Below, piece after piece: positions 27,987-36,299 of a stretch of 64,000 nucleotides of DNA (positions within the stretch are counted from its first letter, which is position 1; each line of letters opens with the position of its first letter). The position numbers were made by a program, and so were the translations under genes. Source of the DNA: Planctomycetota bacterium (lineage in GTDB: Bacteria > Planctomycetota > Uabimicrobiia > Uabimicrobiales > JABWCH01); NCBI GenBank assembly GCA_017993505.1, contig JAGOMP010000002.1, positions 62,001 through 126,000 of the forward strand, given 5' to 3'. Below the pieces are notes generated by a model that was not told the origin of the DNA, searched no databases, and saw only the letters and a program-made list of their open reading frames with translations.

Positions 27987-28838
27987 CTAGCGAATTCGAT
28001 TAAAAATTTGACTAATGATAAAAAAGACAAAGGAAATCAACACAATCGTAGCACCTGTTGCTGTTCTTGCCCAAGGTTGTGCTGAAAGTATGAGACCAGA
28101 AATAGTCGAAACTAGCGACAAAAAGATAGCCCACCAAAACATAGTGCCAGCAGATTTTGCAACGTTGCGAGCCGTGGCTGCTGGAATAATCATTAATGCT
28201 GTGACAAGGAAAACACCGACTGCCCAAACAGAAAAAATAACGATAAGAGACAACAAAGCTGCAAAAATATATTGATAGCGTGCAACTTTTACTTTGTGAG
28301 CATGTGCTAATGTTGGATTTAAACCAATATACAACATTTTATTGTAGCTTACAATTTGAAATATAAGCAAACCAATAAATAACATAATTAAGGAATAAAT
28401 ATCACGATCTTGAATCGTAAGAATATCACCATATAAAAATTGTTGCATATTACGGGAGATCGATTGATTTCGACTTACAACAGCAAGTCCAAAAGCAATG
28501 ACTGCAGAAAAAAATACACCAATAATAGTGTCGGAAGAAAGACGACTTTGCCTTTGCATATACATAATCACAAGTCCTACAAGAACAGCAAACAAAGGCA
28601 TACTTGTATGTGGATGCACATTCAATAAAATACCTAAGGCAAGACCTGCAAATGCAGAATGACTAATAGCATCTGAAAAAAATGCCATGCGAAAGTTTAC
28701 CACTTGCACACCCATCGCAGATACCATTGGTGCTAATAAAAGCAAAGCAACGAGTGCTTTTTGCATAAATTGTGACTGCATACAGTCCCAAGGAAAAATC
28801 GTAGGAATGATTTGATAAATAAAATGTAGACTATTCAT
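27987..28838 (-). CDS. metal ABC transporter permease (ZnuB/MntB family)
   Basis: 283 residues with about eight membrane helices; inner-membrane pore of an ABC-3 type importer for Zn2+, Mn2+ or Fe2+. Typical family features are FRMAFFSDAISHSAFAGLALG near residue 50, and ALMIIPAATARNVAKS near 215, the coupling region for the ATPase. The start overlaps the ATPase gene's end by 8 nt, so translation is probably coupled. The periplasmic binding protein (ZnuA/TroA) is not in the window, so the metal cannot be assigned. Confidence 0.88.
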   Translation of the reverse strand: MNSLHFIYQIIPTIFPWDCMQSQFMQKALVALLLLAPMVSAMGVQVVNFRMAFFSDAISHSAFAGLALGILLNVHPHTSMPLFAVLVGLVIMYMQRQSRLSSDTIIGVFFSAVIAFGLAVVSRNQSISRNMQQFLYGDILTIQDRDIYSLIMLFIGLLIFQIVSYNKMLYIGLNPTLAHAHKVKVARYQYIFAALLSLIVIFSVWAVGVFLVTALMIIPAATARNVAKSAGTMFWWAIFLSLVSTISGLILSAQPWARTATGATIVLISFVFFIISQIFNRIR

Positions 28839-29652
28839 TATGTTCTCTTAAAGGGGATGTTTCCGTGATTTTATTTTTTTCTAAACATGTACAGGTTGCA
28901 CATCCTATATGGGGTAATTCATCCATAGGCATGGCTTCAATATTGATTAAACCACGATGTAAGCCAAAAAGTGCAGATAAATTATCATTAGTAAGCACCT
29001 CTTGGGGCGGTCCCTGTGCAATGACAGTCCGATTTAAACAAATCACATGCGTAGCATGGTGGGTGACAGTTGCTAAATCATGGCTCACCATCAACTGCGT
29101 AAAGCAATGTTTGGCACGCAATTTTTCTAACAATTCGCAAAAAATATGTTCTCCATGGATATCCACGCCTGCAGCAGGTTCATCTAAAACAAGCAGGTCT
29201 GGCTTTTGTTGCAATGCAAGTGCCAATAAAACACGTTGTAATTCACCACCTGACAAAACACCAATGGGACGCTGGTACAAATTTTCTGCATGGACACTTT
29301 CTAAAGAAGCCATGGCTCTTTCTTTATATATCTTTCGAGTACCCATCCATAAAGGGAAACGTTGAAAATCCATCAATAAAAACTCTAACACAGTCATAGG
29401 CAAGCCACGATCAAAATGAAGACGTTGCGGAACATATCCAATCTTTAACGACTTTGATTCAGGATTTGTATCAATGCTTCCGTCAAAAGGAATTTGTCCG
29501 AGAAGTGCTAACAATAAAGTTGTTTTGCCAGCACCATTGGGCCCAACAACTGCTGTAGAACCTTGTTTTGGTACGAACGCAGAAACTTGTTTTAATATTT
29601 CTACGCCACTTAATTTCACAGTGACATTCTTAAAATGAACAGTATAATTCAT
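28831..29652 (-). CDS. metal ABC transporter ATP-binding protein (ZnuC/MntA family)
   Basis: ATPase subunit partnering the permease it overlaps. Walker A GPNGAGKTT, Q-loop region GYVPQRL, signature LSGGELQRV, Walker B LLVLDEP and the switch His (MVSHD) are all present. The open frame extends upstream to 29778, but the extra 42 residues are Ile/Tyr/Lys-rich and do not look like protein. I place the start at ATG 29652, giving MNYTVHFKNVTV, where homology should begin. The C-terminal tail has a Cys-rich IGCATCTCLE element that might bind metal. Confidence 0.88.
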   Translation of the reverse strand: MNYTVHFKNVTVKLSGVEILKQVSAFVPKQGSTAVVGPNGAGKTTLLLALLGQIPFDGSIDTNPESKSLKIGYVPQRLHFDRGLPMTVLEFLLMDFQRFPLWMGTRKIYKERAMASLESVHAENLYQRPIGVLSGGELQRVLLALALQQKPDLLVLDEPAAGVDIHGEHIFCELLEKLRAKHCFTQLMVSHDLATVTHHATHVICLNRTVIAQGPPQEVLTNDNLSALFGLHRGLINIEAMPMDELPHIGCATCTCLEKNKITETSPLREHNE

Positions 29653-29958
29653 AATATTCCAATGTAAATAATTTACTATATAAATTTTATATATATAAAT
29701 TTTCTTATCTATTCTTTTCCAATAGAATGATATTGTCTGAAATATGATTATATTTTTTGAAATATAATTATATTTCAAACATACAATTATATTTTCTTAT
29801 ATAGATAGAAAGTTAAAACATATTATAAAAAAACTTTTTCAAAAAACAAACTTTTTTACAATGCCTTAGTAAAATACTATAGATTTTTTATATAAAAAAT
29901 CTATATTTATGATATACTACAAAAAAATAACACAATATGAATCTATTAGGGATATAAT
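29653..29958. promoter_or_regulatory. divergent intergenic region, metal transporter / tatC
   Basis: AT-rich, with two near-copies of ATATAATTATATTT around 29755-29795. A 28-nt palindrome (29878-29905, TATAGATTTTTT plus its complement) lies about 55 nt before tatC and can form a 12-bp hairpin. A TATACT box follows near 29916. The region likely holds promoters for both directions; a metal-responsive operator is possible but not demonstrable. Confidence 0.4.
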
Positions 29959-31050
29959 ATGGAAGATTTTCAAAATGAATTTTCTGGAAGCGTGATGTCT
30001 TTTGGTGAACATTTAGAAGAATTGCGTGGCAGATTATTCTCCTGTTTATTTGCTTTTGTAGGAACATTGATTGTCTGTTTTATAGACCAAAATTTTTATA
30101 TGAGCATTGTGCTGGCACCTCACATTGCCACTATGGAAAAAATGAATTTAGCTACCACGATTCAAGTCTTAAAATACGAAGAATCCTTTTTTTGTCATTT
30201 TAAAGTTGCGATCATTGCATCTTTAATTATGACAACACCTTTTACTTTATTGCAAATCTGGGGTTTTATTGCAGAAGGATTGCATGAATCAGAAAAGAAA
30301 TATTTGCGTTCATTTTTTCCATTTACTATTCTATTTTTTCTATGTGGTGTCTTGTTTGGATATTTTATACTCGTTCCTTTAGGATTACAATTTTTAGGAA
30401 GTTATGGAGAAAATATTCAAATAGGCATTACACTTTCCTCTTACATTTCTTTATTTTTTCTATTGACGTTTCTCTGCGGTCTTGTTTTTGAATTGCCATT
30501 ATTTATGTTGTTGTTGAATCGCCTCCGTATTCTACGTTCAGAATATTTTATAAAAAATTGGCGATATGCTGTTTTGATTTCCTTTATTATAGCTGCTGTT
30601 TTAACGCCTCCTGATGTAGTTACCCAATTACTAATGGCTGGACCTATGATTTTTCTATATTTTTCTGGTATTTTCTTATGCCAAATTTTAGAAAGAAGCC
30701 AAGAAATTCGCCATTATTTTCTACAACAAACAAATGAAAGTAACATACATGTAAACAAAAATTATCAAAACGAAAACGTAGATCCTAACGAAAATTATCA
30801 AAACGAAAATGTAGATCCTAACGAATGTTATATACAGGAAAATATAGATCCTAACGAAAATTATCAAAACGAAAATGTAGATCCTAACGAATGTTATATA
30901 CAGGAAAATATAGAGTCTAACGAAAATTATCAAGACGAAAATGTAAAGTCTAACGAATGTTATAATGATGATGAAGTAGAGTCTAATGAATGTTATAATG
31001 ATGATAAGGTAGAGCCTAATGAAAATGTGGTACCTAATACTAATTTATAG
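29959..31050 (+). CDS. tatC: twin-arginine translocase TatC with a repetitive acidic tail
   Basis: Core receptor subunit of the Tat system that exports folded proteins. Residues ~1-250 are standard TatC with six membrane helices: FGEHLEELRGRL at the N-terminus, YEESFFCHFK before helix 2, PFTLLQIWGF, and FELPLFMLLLNR later. The family normally ends near 250 residues. Here ~110 further residues form a hydrophilic, Asn/Glu-rich cytoplasmic tail built of eight 11-residue repeats. The tail's last repeat contains the start codon of the following lipoprotein gene in another frame. TatA/TatB are not in the window. Confidence 0.93.
   Translation: MEDFQNEFSGSVMSFGEHLEELRGRLFSCLFAFVGTLIVCFIDQNFYMSIVLAPHIATMEKMNLATTIQVLKYEESFFCHFKVAIIASLIMTTPFTLLQIWGFIAEGLHESEKKYLRSFFPFTILFFLCGVLFGYFILVPLGLQFLGSYGENIQIGITLSSYISLFFLLTFLCGLVFELPLFMLLLNRLRILRSEYFIKNWRYAVLISFIIAAVLTPPDVVTQLLMAGPMIFLYFSGIFLCQILERSQEIRHYFLQQTNESNIHVNKNYQNENVDPNENYQNENVDPNECYIQENIDPNENYQNENVDPNECYIQENIESNENYQDENVKSNECYNDDEVESNECYNDDKVEPNENVVPNTNL
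30760..31023 (+). repeat. eight 33-nt repeats in the tatC tail
   Basis: Units of 11 codons (type NYQNENVDPNE, CYIQENIDPNE and CYNDDEVESNE) run without interruption over 264 nt. The two main unit types partly alternate, showing that pairs were duplicated together. The 3' units are more diverged than the 5' ones. Confidence 0.92.
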
Positions 31051-31804
31051 TTGCTTTATAGGATGTTCTACTTATTTACCAGAAAAAAATGCAGAATCCA
31101 TAATAAATAACGTACAAAAAGAACAAGTCATCGTTGAATCTGATGATTGGCAAAAGATTTTAGAAGAAACAGATAAACAAGATGCAATTTTTAAAGAACC
31201 CCAGAAAATTAAAGAATGGATACAACGATATAGACAAGAAATTCTATGGAATGGCGGCAATGCTGATCTATTATTTTTATATGGACGAATGCTAGGATTT
31301 TTACATCGTCCTGAAGATTCTGTTCTATTTTTTTATCGAGCACTAGACTTTGATAAAAATTCCATTTGGGCGTATTATGGATTAGGCATGTACTATTTAC
31401 AAAAACAAGCACATTTCCAAGCTACAACATATTTTAATAAATGCGAAGAACTCCATAAAAACTTTGCTCCTCTATACGAAGCTCGAGCAAAAATGACACA
31501 AAATAACCTTGCTCAAGCCATTTTTAATATGAAAAAAGCATGCAATATTTTACCTACACGAGCAAGCTATTGGCATAATCTAGGTAACCTTTATCTACAA
31601 GCCAAAGAAAAAGAAAAAGGCGAAGAATCATTATGCCAAGCCATGCAATTACAACCCCACAATATTTCTATACTCAAAGACTTAGCCCTGTTTTATCTTG
31701 TAGAAAAACAAAACACAAAAGCACTGCTCATTTTAGAAAAAATATTAAACATTTGTCCCCAAGAACAAAAAAAACAATGGGAAAATCTCATGGATTCTTT
31801 ATAA
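31019..31804 (+). CDS. TPR-containing lipoprotein
   Basis: 261 residues. The signal peptide MKMWYLILIYSCFIGC gives a lipobox ending at Cys16. About four tetratricopeptide-like helical pairs follow (AYYGLGMYYLQKQAHFQAT, WHNLGNLYLQAKEKEKGEES and similar), probably a periplasmic protein-protein scaffold on the membrane. The ATG at 31019 (or 31025) lies within the last repeat of tatC, so the genes overlap by 32 nt; AAGGTAGAG at 31006-31014 is the ribosome site. Translation is likely coupled to tatC. Confidence 0.78.
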   Translation: MKMWYLILIYSCFIGCSTYLPEKNAESIINNVQKEQVIVESDDWQKILEETDKQDAIFKEPQKIKEWIQRYRQEILWNGGNADLLFLYGRMLGFLHRPEDSVLFFYRALDFDKNSIWAYYGLGMYYLQKQAHFQATTYFNKCEELHKNFAPLYEARAKMTQNNLAQAIFNMKKACNILPTRASYWHNLGNLYLQAKEKEKGEESLCQAMQLQPHNISILKDLALFYLVEKQNTKALLILEKILNICPQEQKKQWENLMDSL

Positions 31805-31928
31805 AAAAATATGTAAATTTAATAGGGTAAACAAATAATAGAATAATATATTTACTTTGATAGAAAAAAACAAATCATAAAAAAATATGTTTGTTTGATA
31901 GAAAAAATAATAAATAGAAAGGATATGT

Positions 31929-32369
31929 ATGTTTGATATAGAGCAAGCCATAGAATCTGTTCATACAGGAATATATACTTGTATACTATTCCAAGAAAAT
32001 ACAATGATTGCTCAAAAAAAAGGATCTGGTATCCGCCCACTTTTAGAAATATATGAAAAATATAGTTCACAGATGCAGAACGGATGCATGGTAGATAAAA
32101 TCACAGGGCGTGCAGCAGCATTTATCTTAAAACAAGGGAAAATTAAAAAAATCTATACATGTGTTCTAAGCCAAGGAGCCTATCATCTTCTCCAAGAGTC
32201 TAATATAGAAATTTACTATGACGTTTTAACAGACAATATACTCAATCGCTTGGGAACATCAATCTGTCCACTAGAAGAAGCAGTACAAAATATTCCTAAT
32301 AACCAACCAGAACTTGCTCTTTCAGCAATCTATAATAAAATCGCTACCTTACAAAAAAAAAGTGTCTGA
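31929..32369 (+). CDS. DUF1893 family protein
   Basis: 146 residues matching the pattern of the DUF1893 family as I know it: GSGIRPLLEIYEK, then KITGRAAAFILKQGKIKKIYTCVLSQGAYHLLQ, NRLGTSICPLEEAV near the C-terminus. The family has a cytidine-deaminase-like fold but its reaction is unknown. An AGAAAGGA ribosome site precedes the ATG. The gene stops with TGA, an unusual choice in this window, and a hairpin overlaps the stop codon. It converges on the lipoprotein gene at 32429. Confidence 0.75.
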   Translation: MFDIEQAIESVHTGIYTCILFQENTMIAQKKGSGIRPLLEIYEKYSSQMQNGCMVDKITGRAAAFILKQGKIKKIYTCVLSQGAYHLLQESNIEIYYDVLTDNILNRLGTSICPLEEAVQNIPNNQPELALSAIYNKIATLQKKSV

Positions 32370-32389
32370 CCGACAAGTACGGACACTTT
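32359..32389. terminator. hairpin spanning the DUF1893 stop codon
   Basis: AAAGTGTC (32359-32366) pairs with GACACTTT (32382-32389); an A-run precedes and a pyrimidine-rich run follows. It sits between convergent genes and may terminate both. Confidence 0.55.
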
Positions 32390-32428
32390 CTCCTTCTACA
32401 AAAAATATGGAACAATTCCCCTATTTTT

Positions 32429-32818
32429 CTACATTCGAGTCTGAATGTACTTGCCTATTTCTTCTTCTAATTTCTTATTTCTTCCATCAGGAATCCAAAT
32501 AGCATGCATAGAATGTAAGGAACCATTTCTAGATATATCTTTTTCTTGAAAAACTTGTATTTGAAAAGCTTGTTCTGTATATTGTATAACAACTTTTGTT
32601 CTCGTTCCTCCTGCTCGATTTTTTTGCATTTTACACAACCATTCTGTTTGGATTTTGTTTTCCTCTACAACAATATTTGTATATTCGTAAAATTCTAATA
32701 CATTCGTACAAATCATTGCAAAATTATTTATATTGGAAGAAAATGGAATCCAAGGAGGGGGAGTCGTTGCACAATAGCTTAAAAATAAAAAACATACAAG
32801 AAGCCATCTAGTCTTCAT
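32429..32818 (-). CDS. small predicted lipoprotein
   Basis: 129 residues. The N-terminus MKTRWLLVCFLFLSYC is a plausible lipoprotein signal (Cys16, followed by A-T-T-P-P-P), although Tyr before the Cys is unusual. The mature part is mixed alpha/beta, and I recognise no family. Its start overlaps the end of the DUF1566-type membrane protein gene by 11 nt, so the two are translated from one transcript and may work together in the envelope. Confidence 0.6.
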   Translation of the reverse strand: MKTRWLLVCFLFLSYCATTPPPWIPFSSNINNFAMICTNVLEFYEYTNIVVEENKIQTEWLCKMQKNRAGGTRTKVVIQYTEQAFQIQVFQEKDISRNGSLHSMHAIWIPDGRNKKLEEEIGKYIQTRM

Positions 32819-33737
32819 AACGAACTGCTCGAAAACCTACAGTTTCATCCCATTCATCTATAGAACGAGTGTAAACTTCACCGTAATAAAAAACAGAATA
32901 TACTAAATTCTTATTTTTTTCATCTTTACTAGAAGTCCATAATTCAATGATAGTATTATAAGGATCCCAAATAGGATATTCCTTATCTGGCATCACATCA
33001 TACAAAGCTTTTCCTGTTTTCCCTATTCTACCATTGCAATTTTTTCCATTTCTTGTTAAACAAGCTACTACTTCTTCTTTTGTAGGTAAACGCCAAAAAT
33101 TTTGTTCTACACTTTCAATGTTTCTTCCATTTTTGCTAAGATGAGCACAAATTCTATTGGCAACACTCCAACTACAACCTTTTTTTAAAATTCCTGCTGT
33201 TGTAATTCTGGGCGACCAAATTAGACGTTTCCCATTGATTTCTTGTACATATATTTCTGAGTCTGCCTGTTTTTCCAAAGCCATTCTATGTATTACCCTT
33301 TCCATAGGATGAGAAGACACAAAAGCAAACGTTGCTAATGGCAAACCTATAAGTACAACATATGAAAATCTTTTATTTGGTAATTTTCCAAATAAAAAAC
33401 AAAATCCAATAAATGGCAAAATACTTAAAATCAAAAAATATTCTACAGGAAACTTTTGTATTTGGCTCATGCATATCGCCGTACACCTTAAAATAAAGTA
33501 TCCTCCCAATACAATATAAATCAAGCCACCTAAAAATTTATAATATAGCGCAACTACAGAAAGAGAAATTGCCAAAATCATCCAAGGAATATATCGGATG
33601 AAAGCTCCTATAATATTCCATATAATATTATGGTTTGTCCAACCTTCATGTAAATTTTCAATGCCTCCCCAAAATGCCCAAAAACAGGACAAACCAGTTG
33701 CTAATAAAATGGCAAGAAGACCAAAAATATGTCTCAT
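32808..33737 (-). CDS. membrane protein with DUF1566-type (Lcl C-terminal-like) domain
   Basis: 309 residues from the preferred start. About four hydrophobic segments occupy residues ~5-150. The C-terminal ~130 residues show the DUF1566/Lcl pattern: a cysteine-flanked W-S-V-A-N-R-I-C element, NFWRLPTKEEVVAC, ELWTSSKDE and a terminal VGFRAVR. Such domains are extracytoplasmic and found in adhesion or surface proteins. The open frame extends to 33806, but ATG 33737 has AAAGGA 8 nt upstream and starts with a more usual MRHIFGLLAILL. The downstream lipoprotein gene overlaps it by 11 nt. Function unknown. Confidence 0.7.
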   Translation of the reverse strand: MRHIFGLLAILLATGLSCFWAFWGGIENLHEGWTNHNIIWNIIGAFIRYIPWMILAISLSVVALYYKFLGGLIYIVLGGYFILRCTAICMSQIQKFPVEYFLILSILPFIGFCFLFGKLPNKRFSYVVLIGLPLATFAFVSSHPMERVIHRMALEKQADSEIYVQEINGKRLIWSPRITTAGILKKGCSWSVANRICAHLSKNGRNIESVEQNFWRLPTKEEVVACLTRNGKNCNGRIGKTGKALYDVMPDKEYPIWDPYNTIIELWTSSKDEKNKNLVYSVFYYGEVYTRSIDEWDETVGFRAVRYED

Positions 33738-33911
33738 GATAAATCCTTTATATGTTTGTATAATCCACAAAATAAATCTGCTTATACAATACCAAAATCC
33801 CATCAAAAATCAAATAAAACTCCTTTTTATTAATTATGTTATTTTTTTTATTTTTTATTTTGGTATAATATATTTTTTAATAAATTTTATTGATTATATA
33901 AAGGATTTTTA

Positions 33912-34997
33912 ATGGAACAATTACTTACCTATCTTCAAACAACGTATTTTGGAAATACCATCCTTCAATACATTCTTACTCTTATTACAATTTTTATCAC
34001 ATTAATTCTTCGTTATATTCTTCACACGCATATTTATAAATATTTAGATCATTCATTGAGAGAGAGTAAACAAAAATTAGATTTTATCCAATCCTTTAAA
34101 AAACCAATTACACATATTACTTTTTTAATAGGTTTCATGATTGCAAGCCACATTTTGACTTGACCTTCAGAAAATATCCAAAAATTTTTAACAGTATTTT
34201 TCCAAACAATGCTTACATTGGCAGTGGGAGTATTGCTCCTACGTAGTGTCAATCTCTTAAATTTTTATTTTAAAAAGCATCCTGCTAAAACAAAACATAA
34301 AGAACAATTAATCCCATTGATTAGCAAAAGCTTAAAAATTTTTATTGCGATTATCGTGTTTGCAGCTATTTTACAAAATTTGGGCTATTCTATTTCTGGT
34401 CTTTTAGCAGGTCTAGGTATCGGTGGTATTGCCATTGCTCTGGCTGCTAAAGATTCACTTTCTAATTTATTTGGTTCTGTGACCATTTTTTTAGATAACC
34501 CATTTCAAATAGGTGATAGAATTAAAATCAATGAATACGAAGGATTTGTAGAATCTATTGGATTTCGAAGCACACAATTACGAACATTCCAAAAATCAGA
34601 AGTTTCTATTCCCAATAGTATATTGTCTAATGCTATCTTAAATAATTTTTCTAGAATGGAAATTCGACGCGTTAACTTAACATTACGACTCACATACGAT
34701 ACTCCACCAGAAAAAATCGAAGCCACAATACAAGCTGTGGAAGATATTTTCAACAAAACAGAAGGTGTAGATAAAAATACATATTTTATATATTTCGAGG
34801 ACTTCAATACAAGCTCTCTGGATATTGCTGTCACATACTATACAAATACTACAGAATGGAATAGTTACATCAAAATACGACAAGAGGTCAACTTAAAAAT
34901 AATGAAAGCATTGAAAAATCTCGATGTACGTTTTGCTTATCAAACCATGACATTGCTTGTACAAAAGAATGTAGATGGTACTGACATTAAAATATAG
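33912..34997 (+). pseudogene. MscS-family mechanosensitive channel interrupted by one in-frame TGA
   Basis: Read through codon 34161-34163 (TGA), this is a single 361-residue frame: codons 34164-34208 continue in phase (PSENIQKFLTVFFQT) into the downstream open part. The protein has three or more membrane helices. The pore-lining helix and beta domain are clear (GLLAGLGIGGIAIALAAKDSLSNLFGS, DNPFQIGDRI, VESIGFRSTQLRT). The channel protects against hypo-osmotic shock. A TGG or CGA to TGA transition would explain the stop. Downstream coding is intact, so the lesion is recent, a sequencing error, or suppressed. An internal ATG (34209) could still give a 262-residue product containing the pore and cytoplasmic domain. 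Confidence 0.8.
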
Positions 34998-35016
34998 AGA
35001 ATATTCTCTATATTTT
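34989..35016. terminator. 28-nt palindrome after mscS
   Basis: A perfect palindrome (AAAATATAGAGAAT then its complement) overlapping the mscS stop codon, ending in TTTT. It is likely a terminator isolating the glycosyltransferase array from upstream reading. Confidence 0.6.
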
Positions 35017-35044
35017 AAAACAAAGCAAATTTAGTATATTATTC

Positions 35045-35073
35045 TTGAATATATTCTCTAATCTATATATAAT
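35045..35073 (+). promoter_or_regulatory. promoter of the glycosyltransferase array
   Basis: TTGAAT (35045-35050), a 17-nt spacer and TATAAT (35068-35073), 48 nt before the first array gene. It is the only good promoter I see between mscS and the array; the gene-to-gene gaps after it are only 16-84 nt. Confidence 0.5.
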
Positions 35074-35121
35074 ACTATACCTAATATAATTAGTATTACA
35101 TTTCATTTTATAGGAAAAATC

Positions 35122-36228
35122 ATGCCTAAAATTTCTATTATCTTACCATGCTATAATGCAGGAGAATACTTGCATCGTAGCATACCTAGTTGTTTGAACC
35201 AAACATTAAAAGACATTGAAATAATTTGTATAAATGATGGATCTACAGACAATACTACAGAAATCTTGCAAGAATATGCAAATAAAGATAATAGAATTAA
35301 GATCATTACACAAAAAAATCAAGGTACATTAGTATCGAGAAAACGAGGTATGGAACACGCGATCGGCGAATATTGCATGTTCTTGGATCAAGATGATTCT
35401 TATGAACTCCAAGCATGCCAAGAACTATATCAATGGATAGAAGAACAAAAGGTAGATATGGTAGATTGTAGATACAATATTATAGAACAAGATAATACCG
35501 TGCATAATTGGCCTTTATCTTCCCTATCTTATCAAAAACTCAATAGTTTAGAGGCACTAGAAAAAATAGTAGATCATAGATCAAATTTTCATTCCGCAGT
35601 ATTTATATGGAAAAAAATTCTTTCCTCCTATCTTTATAAAAAAGTAGCCTCTCATATCCCAGAAAAATATATGACTTCCCATGAAGATATCTTTATAGTA
35701 TCCCTCTGTTTCTATTTTGCAAGAACATTCTATGCCATTGATAATATATACTATAACCATTATGAAGGTATTGGATTTTTCAAAGGACATTGCTTTTCTC
35801 AATTTCAAAAAGCAATGTCTTCCATCCAAACATTTCATTCCTATTTCATGGAGTTTGTAGAAAAACAAAAACCACCATTAAGTTTTAAAAAAAGTCTAAA
35901 AAAAATAATATATGCAATGATAGACATAGAGGGTATTAATATATGGAATCAACTCTGTCCGCCTGAAAGAAAAGAAGAAGGATTTTTGTTGATGTGGAAT
36001 ATATTATCTAAAGAAGCCATTGTAGGTAGATGGCTAGAAAATTACACATTCATTCAAAATCAAAAAAGACTTATACAAATCCAACAGAAACAGCTTCAAT
36101 TTTTTACAAGTCTTTTCCAAAATCTAATAAAAGCATTGCGTTTTCCTTTTGATTTTCTTTCTGGAGTCTATTCTTTTGTAGTGCAAAAAATATATAAATT
36201 TCCAAATTTTATAAACAAAGAATCTTAG
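35122..36228 (+). CDS. family-2 glycosyltransferase, array copy 1 (middle type A)
   Basis: Inverting nucleotide-sugar transferase of the GT-A fold. Residues 1-95 are the catalytic N-terminal module: ILPCYNAGEY at the start of the sugar-nucleotide fold, NDGSTD (38-43), and the metal-binding D89-Q-D-D92. Residues ~100-300 are the type A middle module (IEEQKVDMVDC..., FIWKKI, SHEDIF, a conserved CPPERKEEGF near 280). The tail RFPFDFLSGVYSF is shared only with copy 3. At 368 residues it has no membrane helix. It is the first gene of the ten-copy set, probably modifying a surface polysaccharide; donor and acceptor are unknown. Confidence 0.88.
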   Translation: MPKISIILPCYNAGEYLHRSIPSCLNQTLKDIEIICINDGSTDNTTEILQEYANKDNRIKIITQKNQGTLVSRKRGMEHAIGEYCMFLDQDDSYELQACQELYQWIEEQKVDMVDCRYNIIEQDNTVHNWPLSSLSYQKLNSLEALEKIVDHRSNFHSAVFIWKKILSSYLYKKVASHIPEKYMTSHEDIFIVSLCFYFARTFYAIDNIYYNHYEGIGFFKGHCFSQFQKAMSSIQTFHSYFMEFVEKQKPPLSFKKSLKKIIYAMIDIEGINIWNQLCPPERKEEGFLLMWNILSKEAIVGRWLENYTFIQNQKRLIQIQQKQLQFFTSLFQNLIKALRFPFDFLSGVYSFVVQKIYKFPNFINKES

Positions 36229-36299
36229 GAAAATATAAAAAATAATGCGATGCATTGCAAAAAAAATTCTAAAAAATACAACAATTAAGAAAGAAAAAA

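Noticed and set aside
28865-29365. 166-aa plus-strand ORF opposite the ABC ATPase gene
   Set aside because: Shadow of a well-supported ATPase with all motifs on the minus strand.
30760-31023. CRISPR or antisense gene in the tatC repeat (70-aa minus-strand frame)
   Set aside because: The repeats are contiguous, in frame with tatC and without spacers. The minus-strand frame is a by-product of the codon repeats.
33912-34997. UGA reassigned to Trp, or selenocysteine in mscS
   Set aside because: Trp is encoded by TGG throughout, TGA ends other genes here, and I see no convincing SECIS-like hairpin after this TGA. Left as a lesion or error.
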